A DNA stretch of 64,000 nt. It comes from Rubrivivax sp. (GTDB lineage: Bacteria; Pseudomonadota; Gammaproteobacteria; Burkholderiales; Burkholderiaceae_C). The notes beneath the pieces are model-generated. The model made no database searches and was not told where the DNA came from. It was given only the letters and a program-made list of their open reading frames with translations. Made by a program: the position numbers and the translations under genes. The stretch is from positions 1-64,000 of the forward strand of contig JAUXRG010000031.1 of assembly GCA_030681795.1 (NCBI GenBank), read 5' to 3'. Of this stretch, positions 16,928 through 26,608 are shown piece after piece. Every line of letters begins with the position of its first letter. Positions within the stretch are counted from its first letter, which is position 1.

Positions 16928-17527
16928 TCACATCGACGCCATCCAGCCCGCGGTGGCCACCAGCACCCCCGACAGGCTGCGGTTGAAGGCCTGCAGCCGC
17001 CACCCCTGCGCCAGCCAGCCGCGCAGCGCGGAGCCCACCAGCGCGTAGGTGAAATTGCTGGCGAATCCGTAGGCCATCATGAGGGGCAGCACCAGGGCCA
17101 GGCGCGACCACGGGGGCGAGGCCACCGTGATCCAGCCCGCCGAGATGAGCAGTGCGTTCATCCACGCCTTGACGTTGACGAACTGCAGCGCCACACCCTG
17201 CCCGAAACCCACGTCAAGGCGGCGTTGGTCGGCCACTGCCAGCCTCGTCGCGCGCCAAAGCTGCCAGGCCAGCCACAGCATGTAGGCCAGGCCGACCCAC
17301 TTCACCGCCCCGCGCAGCAGCGGCTGCGCCTGCAGCACGGCGCCCAACCCCAGCGTGCAGGCCAGGAGCAAAAGACCCCACCCAAAGGGCACGGCAACCA
17401 CGAAGCGCAGCGCGTGGCGCAGGCCGTGGTTGGCCGCCAGCGCCGCCGACAGCGTGGTGTTGGGGCCGGGCGTGAAGGCCATCGCGGTGGCGAAGACGAG
17501 CAGCGCCGAGAGTTCGGTCCAGGGCAT
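16928..17527 (-). CDS. LysE/RhtB family amino-acid exporter
   Basis: Six-helix exporter of 199 residues. It opens with the family signature FTPGPNTTLSAALAANHGLRHALRF in the first loop and has QFVNVKAWMNALL before helix 4. Family members export lysine, threonine, homoserine and similar compounds. It is the first gene of the minus-strand LysE / EamA / racemase / aminotransferase / PhzF group. The 192-bp region upstream, shared with the divergent gene at 17720, shows no clear promoter boxes. Start ATG 17527. Confidence 0.88.
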   Translation of the reverse strand: MPWTELSALLVFATAMAFTPGPNTTLSAALAANHGLRHALRFVVAVPFGWGLLLLACTLGLGAVLQAQPLLRGAVKWVGLAYMLWLAWQLWRATRLAVADQRRLDVGFGQGVALQFVNVKAWMNALLISAGWITVASPPWSRLALVLPLMMAYGFASNFTYALVGSALRGWLAQGWRLQAFNRSLSGVLVATAGWMASM

Positions 17528-17719
17528 GGCGGGCAGTCTATGCGACGCCCTTTGCGCAGGGCCGGCTTCCTGCGCGACAGCAGGCCGCGCACTCCTGGCG
17601 CCGACTCAAAGCGCTGCGCCAGCACACATCCGGACACAGCTGAAACATCGCCGCGCCGCGGGCCGGCACGTCCGGGCGAGTCCAATCTCCAGCTAACGAG
17701 CCCTGCGGGCTGGCCGCCG

Positions 17720-18469
17720 ATGTCCCTGTTCCAACCCACCCGATCGAACGACGCCGGCGCGCTGATGCGGTTGAGCGAGTTCCAGCGCCACCATGGCGAA
17801 CCGGTGCCGGCCGAAGACGCCAGCGCGGGCAGCACGCGGCTGACCTCGTTGAACCCCTCGCTGATGCAGGACCTGCTGCGCTTCGAGGGCGAGCACCGCC
17901 CGGGCGAAGGCCTGGACGCGCTGGAAGTGCTGGCCGCCGCGCTGCGCCACGGCCGCGACTTGCGGGTGCACCTGCAGCTCAACTACCGCGTCATCCCGCT
18001 GACGGTGTGGCCCGCCGAGCGGCAGATGCACAGCCCTCTGCCCCTTAACCAGCTGCTCGAATTGCGCTTGCCCGACCTGCAGGTGCTGCGCGTGGAGCCC
18101 GCCCCGCAGCGCGACGAGCCCGCCCCGGCCGGGCAGCCGCAGCCGCCGCAGACGCCGCTGCACCTGCTGCCGCTGGGGCCGCTGCTGTGGGAGCTGGCGC
18201 TGCGCGGCGCGCGCGAGGCGCTGCTGCCCGAAATCGCCGGCGTGGCGACCTACCGCGTGGCGCCGGGCTGCGACCTGCGGGCACTGGATCTGTGCGGTTC
18301 GCTGGCCACCGCGGTGGCGCGGCTCTCGCTGCAGAGTTCCGCCCTGGGAGAAATCGCCGGCTGGCCTGGCTTCGACCGCGAGCGCGCCATGCGCATGCTC
18401 AACGGCCTGTACCTGCAGTCGGCGCTGATCATCAGCCGCTCGAACCCGGCGGCCCTCGACGACGCCTGA
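17720..18469 (+). CDS. Unrecognised conserved-looking protein, 249 aa
   Basis: I do not recognise a family. The protein has no signal peptide or membrane segment. Residues about 60-110 (HRPGEGLDALEVLAAALRHG, then a strand-rich part with VHLQLNYRVIPLTVWPAE) look like a compact alpha/beta domain. A Pro/Gln-rich linker (about 128-143) leads to a helical C-terminal half with LPLGPLLWELALRG and WPGFDRERAMRMLNGLYLQSALIISR. The codon bias matches its neighbours and the frame is uninterrupted, so it is likely a real gene. ATG 17720 is chosen because the long frame upstream is antisense to lysE. It stands alone between lysE and uup. Confidence 0.65.
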   Translation: MSLFQPTRSNDAGALMRLSEFQRHHGEPVPAEDASAGSTRLTSLNPSLMQDLLRFEGEHRPGEGLDALEVLAAALRHGRDLRVHLQLNYRVIPLTVWPAERQMHSPLPLNQLLELRLPDLQVLRVEPAPQRDEPAPAGQPQPPQTPLHLLPLGPLLWELALRGAREALLPEIAGVATYRVAPGCDLRALDLCGSLATAVARLSLQSSALGEIAGWPGFDRERAMRMLNGLYLQSALIISRSNPAALDDA

Positions 18470-18520
18470 GCGGGCAATTCCCCCCGGGGGCGACTTCGAA
18501 GGCGCCTTGGGGGTCGCGGG

Positions 18521-20431
<1,911 letters not shown>

Positions 20432-20458
20432 GCGGGGATTGTCGGTCCCGCGGCGCCT

Positions 20459-22411
20459 TCAGCCGGCGGCCTGCGGCCCGGCCTCGCGCATGCCTGGCAG
20501 GGGCGCGGCGCACAGCAGGTCGCGGCCCTGCGCCTTGGCGCGGTAGACATGGTGGTCGGCCTCGGCGATGAGCGCCTCCACGCTGTCGTGGGCTGCATGG
20601 CGCTCGGCCACGCCCATCGAGAACGTCACCCCGTGCGGCGCGGGCAGCCCCGGCACGGCCTGTGCGGCCAGGGCCTGGCGCAGGCGATCGAAGACGGCGG
20701 GCATTTCCACCGCCCGCGTGCCCGGCATCACCAGCAGCCATTCCTCGCCGCCCCAGCGGCCGACGCGGTCCTGCCCGCGCACCACGCAGGCCGCGGCCCG
20801 GGCAAAGGCTTCGAGCACGCGGTCGCCGGTGGCGTGGCCGTGGGTGTCGTTGAAGTGCTTGAAGTGGTCGAGGTCGAGCAGCGCGATCGTCAGCGGTTGG
20901 TTCAGCCGCCGCGTGACGGCAAATTCTTCGCGCGCAAAGGCCAGCACGGCCCGGCGATTGGGGGCGCCGGTGAGTTCGTCGCGCAGCGCGAGTTCGGCGA
21001 GCTGGCGCCTGTGATGCAGGGCACGCGCGAAATAGGCGCCGCCGCCGACCAGCGCCAACCCCAGTGCGCCGACCAGCGCCCACAGCCCGCGCTGCCTTTC
21101 GCTGCGCGCCTGGAGCTCCAGGCGCGCCACCTCGGCGCTGTGGCGCAAGGCCTCGTTCTCGGCTTCGCGGCGCACGGCGTCGTAGCGCGCCTGCAGCCGC
21201 TGCGCGTCGTGCTCGCGCTGGCTGCGTTCGTCGGCCGCGGTGAGCTCGATATAGCGCTCGAGTTCGGCGTAGGCCGGTTCGTGCCGGCCCAGCGCCCGCA
21301 GGCCGGTGGCCGCGGCGCGCGCGATCAATGCGCCGGTGCGGGCCGTCGGGTCCAGCGCCTCCATCGCGCGCAGGCGGTCGATCTCGGCGGCCAGTTCAGG
21401 CCCGCCTTGCAGCGCCAGCGCCTCGACGACCTGCGTCTGCGCCGTGACCTTGCGAAAGCGCAGGCCCTCGTGGGCCGCCGCCTGGGCCAGCGCGGCGCGG
21501 GCATGGCTCAGCGCGGCCGCGGCCTCGCGCCGGCGCAGCATCACCTCGGCCAGGCCTTCGTTGCCGCGCATCACGCCGGAGACGTCGGCGATCTCGGTGG
21601 ACAAGGCCAGCGCCTGTTTGAAAGACTGCTTCGCCGCGGCCGTGTCGCCCGCTTTGAGCTGCGCCCAGCCCAGGTCCTCGAGCAGCCAGGCGCGCTTGAA
21701 GCGGGTCGGCAGGTCGCCCAGCGCGGCCAACGCACGTTGAAAGAACGCCTGCGGCTGGTCCTTTGCACCGACGCGCCCGGCCAAGGGGCCCATCGCGCCC
21801 AGGGCGTAGGCGCGCAACGCCGGCTCGCCCAGCTTGACGGCGCAGCGGTCCACGGACTCGAGCGCCACCCAGGCCTCGTCCACGGCATCGAGCTCGATCT
21901 GCAGCACGGCGTCGTGCACGTCCAGCGCGCACAGCAAGGCCTCGTCGCCCGCCATGCGGGCGGCCTCGCGCGCGGCCGCCTGCTCGCGGCGGAATTCGGG
22001 CAGCGCCACCGGCCCGGTCCGGGCAAAGCGTTCGTAGAACTCCAGCCACAGGCGCTGCCGTTGCGCCGAGGGCGCACTCGACATGAGCGCGCGCGCGGCG
22101 ACCAGCTCGCGCCTGGAGTCGGCTTCGCGGTCGGTGAGGATCATCAGATCCACCAGCGCCAGCTGCAACCAGAACGCGGTATCGGCGTCGCCCGCGGCAC
22201 GGCTGGCGGCCAGGCGCCGGCGCGTGTGGGATTCGGCGGCACGCGGGTCGTCCAGCGCCAGATTGGAGGCCTGCCCCAGGGCGTCGAAACCGCTGGCCGG
22301 CGGGGATGCCGAGCTGGTGCCGGCCCCGACCAGGCACGCCGCAGCCAGCAGCCACGCCCACAGGCGCGCCGGCAGATGCTGAAGCAAGCACGGAGGCAGG
22401 CGGAGCGGCAT
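20459..22411 (-). CDS. Periplasmic TPR-like sensor / diguanylate cyclase (GGEEW)
   Basis: Predicted c-di-GMP synthase of 650 residues. A signal-like hydrophobic N terminus (about 15-35) precedes a long helical, Ala/Arg-rich region with TPR-like repeats (about 50-400). A coiled stretch, one membrane helix (GLWALVGALGLALVGGGAYF, about 465-485) and a C-terminal GGDEF domain follow. The active motif reads GGEEW instead of GGEEF, and an RGQD inhibitory-site motif stands five residues before it. The sensor therefore faces the periplasm and the cyclase the cytoplasm. It ends 27 bp before uup on the same strand. Start ATG 22411. Confidence 0.87.
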   Translation of the reverse strand: MPLRLPPCLLQHLPARLWAWLLAAACLVGAGTSSASPPASGFDALGQASNLALDDPRAAESHTRRRLAASRAAGDADTAFWLQLALVDLMILTDREADSRRELVAARALMSSAPSAQRQRLWLEFYERFARTGPVALPEFRREQAAAREAARMAGDEALLCALDVHDAVLQIELDAVDEAWVALESVDRCAVKLGEPALRAYALGAMGPLAGRVGAKDQPQAFFQRALAALGDLPTRFKRAWLLEDLGWAQLKAGDTAAAKQSFKQALALSTEIADVSGVMRGNEGLAEVMLRRREAAAALSHARAALAQAAAHEGLRFRKVTAQTQVVEALALQGGPELAAEIDRLRAMEALDPTARTGALIARAAATGLRALGRHEPAYAELERYIELTAADERSQREHDAQRLQARYDAVRREAENEALRHSAEVARLELQARSERQRGLWALVGALGLALVGGGAYFARALHHRRQLAELALRDELTGAPNRRAVLAFAREEFAVTRRLNQPLTIALLDLDHFKHFNDTHGHATGDRVLEAFARAAACVVRGQDRVGRWGGEEWLLVMPGTRAVEMPAVFDRLRQALAAQAVPGLPAPHGVTFSMGVAERHAAHDSVEALIAEADHHVYRAKAQGRDLLCAAPLPGMREAGPQAAG

Positions 22412-22497
22412 CGGGCGGGGTACGGCAGGGAAGTCGGCGATTCTCGCCGCATTTGCCGTGCCCTTTCCAGGGCGGGCGGTTGCGTGTCGGTGGCGGA

Positions 22498-23451
22498 TCA
22501 GCCGCGCAACGCCGCCTCCAGCGCGTCGACGAATACGCGGGCCACGTCGAAGCCGGTCTGCTGCGTGATCTCCTGGAAGCAGGTCGGGCTGGTGACGTTG
22601 ATCTCGGTCAGGCTGTCGCCGATCACGTCCAGCCCCACCAGCAGCAGGCCGCGCGCGGCCAGCGTCGGGCCCAGGGTTTCGGCGATCTCGCGGTCGCGCG
22701 GCGTGAGCGGCTGCGCCACGCCCTTGCCGCCGACGGCCAGGTTGCCGCGGATCTCGCGGCCCTGCGGAATGCGCGCCAGGCAGTAGGGCACGGGCTGGCC
22801 GCCGATGACGAGCACGCGCTTGTCGCCCAGGGTGATGGCCGAGAGGTATTTCTGCACCATCAGCGTCTGCGCGCCACCGCGGTTCAGCGTTTCGACGATG
22901 CTGCCCAGGTTCAACCCATCGGGCCCCACACGGAAGATGCCGCTGCCGCCCATGCCGTCCAGCGGCTTGAGGATGATGTCGCCGTGCTCGGTGTGGAAGG
23001 CCTTCACGTCGGCCTCGGAGCGCGTCACCAGCGTGGGCGCGATGAACTGCGCAAACTCCAGGATGGCGAGCTTTTCCGGATGGTCGCGCAGCGCCGCCGG
23101 CTTGTTGAAGACGCGTGCCCCCTCACGCTCGGCCTGGCCGAGCAGATGCGTGGCGTAGAAATACTCGCTGTCGAAGGGCGGGTCCTTGCGCATCAGCACC
23201 GCGCCCATGTCGCGCAGCGCCACCGGCGCGCTGCGCACGGTGGTGAACCAATCGTGGACATCGCCCGTGAGCCTGATCTCGCGCGCCACACCGGTGACGG
23301 GCTCGCCGCGGCGCCAGCGCAGGTCCTGCGGCGTGCAGGCCAGGAGGGCGTGGCCGCGCGCGGCAGCCTCGCGCATCATGGCGAAGGTGGTGTCCTTGGT
23401 GGTCTTGAACGACTCCAGCGGGTCGGCAACGAAAAGCAGCTTCACGGGCAT
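22498..23451 (-). CDS. gshB: Glutathione synthetase
   Basis: ATP-grasp ligase joining gamma-glutamylcysteine and glycine, second step of glutathione synthesis. It has 317 residues, the usual size. It opens VKLLFVADPLESFKTTKDTTFAMM, with LMRKDPPFDSEYFYATHLL, the ATP-grasp loop LKPLDGMGGSGIF, and the C-terminal VGLDVIGDSLTEINVTSPTC. The frame begins at 23481, but ATG 23451 (MPVKLLFVADP) matches the family start. It stands between the cyclase gene and a divergent plus-strand pair. gshA is not in the window. Confidence 0.96.
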   Translation of the reverse strand: MPVKLLFVADPLESFKTTKDTTFAMMREAAARGHALLACTPQDLRWRRGEPVTGVAREIRLTGDVHDWFTTVRSAPVALRDMGAVLMRKDPPFDSEYFYATHLLGQAEREGARVFNKPAALRDHPEKLAILEFAQFIAPTLVTRSEADVKAFHTEHGDIILKPLDGMGGSGIFRVGPDGLNLGSIVETLNRGGAQTLMVQKYLSAITLGDKRVLVIGGQPVPYCLARIPQGREIRGNLAVGGKGVAQPLTPRDREIAETLGPTLAARGLLLVGLDVIGDSLTEINVTSPTCFQEITQQTGFDVARVFVDALEAALRG

Positions 23452-23522
23452 CAATCCTTGGGCGGGCCGCCACTGTCTCACATCGAGCGCCCTCTTGAGC
23501 GCGGCTCCCTACAATCGCGGCC

Positions 23523-23975
23523 GTGCACAAGCGACCACCCCCCGCAGCCGTCCTGGGAGGCAGCCCCGACGAGATCGAGGCCCAGTTCTACGAGGCCCTG
23601 CAGCAAGGCGCCCTGGGCCGCCTGATGGCGCTGTGGGCCGACGACGACGAGATCGTCTGCGTGCACCCGGGCGGCGGGCGCTTGATCGGCGCAGCCGCCA
23701 TACGCGCCAGTTTCGAGGCCATCTTCGCCAATGGCGGCATCCCCGTGCAGCCCGAACAGGTGCACCGGCTGCAGCATCTGGGCAGCGCGCTGCATCACCT
23801 GGTGGAGCGCATCGTCGTGGCCGGCGAGGCCGGCCCGCAGACGGCCTGGGTGCTGGCCACCAACCACTACATCAAGACGACCCTGGGCTGGCGCCTGGCC
23901 TCGCACCACGCCAGCCCCGGCACGCCCCACGAGCTGCCCGCCCTGGGCGGCGACGCGCCCTCCACGCTGCACTGA
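23523..23975 (+). CDS. SnoaL-like / NTF2-fold protein (GTG start)
   Basis: Small NTF2-fold protein of 150 residues, DUF4440/SnoaL-like by pattern: IEAQFYEALQQGALGRLMALWADDDEIVCVHPGGGRLIG in the first half and YIKTTLGWRLASHHAS at the end. Such proteins are small enzymes or binding proteins of unknown substrate. Start GTG 23523 lies 72 bp from the divergent gshB start. The YheT-like hydrolase follows after 10 bp, so the two are probably co-transcribed. Confidence 0.78.
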   Translation: MHKRPPPAAVLGGSPDEIEAQFYEALQQGALGRLMALWADDDEIVCVHPGGGRLIGAAAIRASFEAIFANGGIPVQPEQVHRLQHLGSALHHLVERIVVAGEAGPQTAWVLATNHYIKTTLGWRLASHHASPGTPHELPALGGDAPSTLH

Positions 23976-23985
23976 TTGCCACGCC

Positions 23986-24990
23986 GTGCCCGCCCTCGCC
24001 AGCCCCGCGCCGCTGGGCACGAGCTACCGCGCGCCCTGGTGGCTGCCCGGCGGCAACCTGCAGACGATCTGGGCGGCCACGCGGGCGCGCCGGCACCTGG
24101 ATGCGCCGCCGCAGTTCTCACGCCAGCGCTGGGCGACCCCCGACGGCGACTTCATCCACGTCGACCAGTTGCGCCGGGCCGACGCGGCCGCGGCCCCACG
24201 GCACCTGGTGCTCTTCCACGGCCTGGAAGGCAGCAGCGCCAGCGCCTATGCGCAGGCCTTCGCCGGCGTGGCGCAGCGGCGCGGCTGGGCGTTCTCGGTG
24301 CCGCACTTCCGCGGCTGTTCGGGCGAGATCAACCTGGCGCCCCGCGCCTACCACTCGGGTGACTTCGAGGAGGTCGGCTGGATCCTGCAGCGTCTGCGCG
24401 CAACCAGCACCGCGCCTCTGCTGGTGGTGGGCATCTCGCTGGGCGGCAACGCCTTGCTGCGCTGGGCCCAGGAATGCGGCGCCAGCGCCAGCGCGGTCGC
24501 CGCTGCGGTGGCCGCGGTGTGCTCGCCCGTCGACCTGGCGGCGGCAGGCCGCGCCATTGACAGCGGCTTGAACTGGCTCGTCTATTCGCGCATGTTCCTG
24601 CGCACCATGAAGCCGCGCGCGCTGGCCAAGTGGCAGCAGCACCCGGGCCTGTTCGACCGCGAGCGCCTGGCCGCAGCGCGCACGCTGTACGAGTTCGACG
24701 ACGTCTTCACCGCGCCGCTGCACGGTTACCGCGACACCCCCGACTACTGGGCCCGCGCCTCGGCCAAGCCGCGGCTGGCGAGCATCCGCATCCCGGCCCT
24801 GGTGCTCAACGCCCGCAACGACCCCTTCGTGCCTGCGGCCTCGCTGCCCGGCCCCGCCGAGGTGGGGCGCCACGTCACGCTGTGGCAGCCGGCCCATGGC
24901 GGGCATGTGGGGTTCCCCGGCGGCTGGCCGCCGGGTCAGGTCTGGACCATGCCGCAGGCGGTGGCGGGCTGGCTGGCCGAGCGGGCCTGA
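23986..24990 (+). CDS. Alpha/beta-hydrolase, YheT family (GTG start)
   Basis: Serine hydrolase of 334 residues. Family marks are the N terminus WLPGGNLQTIWAA, the oxyanion region LFHGLEGSSASAYAQ, PHFRGCSGEIN, the nucleophile elbow GISLGGN, the acid-region VLNARNDPFVP and the catalytic-His region HGGHVGFPGG. Physiological substrate is unknown (esterase-like). The chosen start is GTG 23986, just after the SnoaL-like gene's stop, because no ATG exists before the conserved N terminus in a non-overlapping position. Confidence 0.88.
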   Translation: MPALASPAPLGTSYRAPWWLPGGNLQTIWAATRARRHLDAPPQFSRQRWATPDGDFIHVDQLRRADAAAAPRHLVLFHGLEGSSASAYAQAFAGVAQRRGWAFSVPHFRGCSGEINLAPRAYHSGDFEEVGWILQRLRATSTAPLLVVGISLGGNALLRWAQECGASASAVAAAVAAVCSPVDLAAAGRAIDSGLNWLVYSRMFLRTMKPRALAKWQQHPGLFDRERLAAARTLYEFDDVFTAPLHGYRDTPDYWARASAKPRLASIRIPALVLNARNDPFVPAASLPGPAEVGRHVTLWQPAHGGHVGFPGGWPPGQVWTMPQAVAGWLAERA

Positions 24991-25008
24991 AGGCGCAAGG
25001 GCAGCGCC

Positions 25009-25557
25009 ATGGACGATATCGTCACAGCCGCCCTGCGCAAGTGGCCCGATGTGCCGCACTGCCATGGCTGGCTGGCGCTGGACGCCCGCGGCCACTGGTA
25101 CCTGCGCGACGAACGCATCCAGGCCGCCGGGCCGTTTCCGCTCGTCAAGGGCAGCCGCATCGCGCACGAGAAACTGCTCGCCTTCATCGCGCGCAACTAC
25201 GCCCACGACGACGCTGGCGCCTGGTTCTTCCAGAACGGGCCGCAGCGCGTGTATGTCCAGCTGGAGGCCGCGCCCTTCGTGTGGCGGGTGCAGGCCGAGC
25301 CCGGGTGGCCGGTGCAAAGCCACACCGGGCTGAGCGCGCAGGTGCACAGCACTTGGCTCGATGAACAGGGCCGCCTCTTCCTGGAGACCGAGCTCGGCTT
25401 CGGCCTGGTGCACAGCATGGACATGGGCCTCGCGGCCGAGGCCGTCGACGCCGGCCACTGGCAGCCGCGGGAGATGCGCTTCGCCGAGATGCCCGCGCGC
25501 TTCGGCTATGTGCTGGCGCCCCGGCCTGCAGCGGCGGGCCTCAGCCAGCTCAGTTAG
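25009..25557 (+). CDS. Conserved hypothetical protein, 182 aa
   Basis: Soluble protein without signal peptide or membrane helix. The pattern is MDDIVTAALRKWPDVPHCHGWLALD, then GPFPLVKGSRIAHEKLLAFIARNY, WFFQNGPQRVYVQLE and a final GFGLVHSMDM...FGYVLAP. I recall proteins of this type being annotated in beta-proteobacteria under a DUF (possibly DUF2944/DUF2946), but I am not sure of the number. It follows the YheT hydrolase by 18 bp on the same strand and converges with the cytochrome gene, overlapping its stop by 8 bp. No function can be assigned. Confidence 0.75.
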   Translation: MDDIVTAALRKWPDVPHCHGWLALDARGHWYLRDERIQAAGPFPLVKGSRIAHEKLLAFIARNYAHDDAGAWFFQNGPQRVYVQLEAAPFVWRVQAEPGWPVQSHTGLSAQVHSTWLDEQGRLFLETELGFGLVHSMDMGLAAEAVDAGHWQPREMRFAEMPARFGYVLAPRPAAAGLSQLS

Positions 25558-26128
25558 GGGCGCTGGCGGCCGCGCCCGCGCCCGCGCTGGCCGCGGAGGC
25601 CGGCGCTTTGGGTTCGTCGAACTTGGCGCCGCCCTGGTTGGCCATGTAAACCACCGCCCGGCCGATTTCCGTCTCGTTGAACTCACCCCCGCCCTGCGGC
25701 GTCATCGCGCCCTTGCCCTTGAGCGCCGAGTTCAAGAGCGCCTCGTAGCCGGTCTTGATGCGCGGGCCCCAGGCCGCGGCATCGGCGAGCTTGGGCGAGC
25801 CCACGATACCGGTCGCGTGGCAGGCCGCGCATTGCGCCTGGTAGACCTGCTCGCCGCTGCGCAAGGCGCCCGCGGCGGTGGCCAGGCGGATCGTCACATC
25901 GCCCACCGGCTGGATGCGCCGCGCCACGGCCTCTTCCTCCAGCCCGTCGCTGCCGGCACCCGTCCGGGCGCCGAAGTCCACGAAATTGACGAGCAGGATG
26001 ATCACCACGATCGGAATCACGAACGACGCGACCACCGTCAGGATCAGCTGCTTTGGCGTCTTGATGGGGCCCTCATGAACCTCAGGGGCAGCCTGCCCGG
26101 ATGGCGCGTGGTCTTTCGAATCGCTCAT
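25550..26128 (-). CDS. Membrane-anchored cytochrome c5 family protein
   Basis: c-type cytochrome of 192 residues. A charged N-terminal tail precedes an uncleaved membrane anchor (about 27-50, LILTVVASFVIPIVVIILL), then one class I haem domain with CAACH (about residue 101-105) and a likely Met ligand in GKGAMTPQGG. The tail is Ala/Ser-rich. This architecture is common near respiratory oxidases in Burkholderiales. It converges with the hypothetical at 25009 and is transcribed away from tRNA-Arg. Start ATG 26128. Confidence 0.88.
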   Translation of the reverse strand: MSDSKDHAPSGQAAPEVHEGPIKTPKQLILTVVASFVIPIVVIILLVNFVDFGARTGAGSDGLEEEAVARRIQPVGDVTIRLATAAGALRSGEQVYQAQCAACHATGIVGSPKLADAAAWGPRIKTGYEALLNSALKGKGAMTPQGGGEFNETEIGRAVVYMANQGGAKFDEPKAPASAASAGAGAAASAPN

Positions 26129-26202
26129 GAATTCCTCGAGTCAGGTCGGGGGCTGGCCGGTGGGCCCGCTGCGGTGGCCGGGTCGGGCAAAAAAGCGGGC
26201 GG

Positions 26203-26208
26203 ATTATA
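26203..26208 (-). promoter_or_regulatory. -10 box for the cytochrome c gene
   Basis: A perfect TATAAT on the minus strand, 75 bp upstream of the cytochrome c start, inside otherwise G+C-rich sequence. No convincing -35 hexamer at 16-18 bp. Confidence 0.4.
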
Positions 26209-26282
26209 GGGGCCGCATGGCGCCACCCGAGCGCCGGCCAGGGCCGCGGACCCCCCGGCGGTAGAATGCGCGCCTACCCCGT

Positions 26283-26357
26283 GCGACCGTGGTGAAGTGG
26301 ATATCATTGGGCCCTCCGAAGGCTTAGTCGCAAGTTCGATTCTTGCCGGTCGCACCA
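26283..26357 (+). tRNA. tRNA-Arg (anticodon CCG), CCA encoded
   Basis: Folds fully: acceptor GCGACCG / CGGTCGC with discriminator A and encoded CCA (26355-26357). The D stem is GTGA/TCAT, the anticodon stem GGGCC/GGCTT with loop CTCCGAA, and the anticodon CCG at 26316-26318 reads CGG. The T stem is GCAAG/CTTGC around TTCGATT. A TAGAAT -10-like box lies at 26262-26267. A low-G+C porin module follows immediately. Confidence 0.96.
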
Positions 26358-26442
26358 CCCGAGCCTGCCCCTGCCTGTGACCCTCGCCGAATGCGCGCTT
26401 GAGGGACTGCAGCGCGATCCTTGATGGCTCGAAATCCAGGGT

Positions 26443-26492
26443 TCTGTATTCAGGAGCACGGCTCTTGATGCACGTCAACCCCGGAATACAGA
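26443..26492. promoter_or_regulatory. FNR/CRP-like box inside a 9-bp inverted repeat
   Basis: TTGAT-GCAC-GTCAA (26465-26478) matches the FNR/Anr consensus TTGAT-N4-ATCAA in 9 of 10 positions. It is enclosed by the perfect inverted repeat TCTGTATTC (26443-26451) and GAATACAGA (26484-26492). A TACCCT hexamer (26495-26500) could be the -10. The site lies about 137 bp before the porin start codon, so oxygen- or nitrogen-oxide-dependent control of the porin is inferred. Confidence 0.5.
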
Positions 26493-26608
26493 CTTACCCT
26501 TAGACTCGGCCGGTTCCATTGAGTATCGGCTTTTGATTGCATGCCTTGCATCGGTTTGAAGTGAGAGCTGAACGTGGACGCCCGTCATTCTCTCATTACA
26601 AGGTAACG

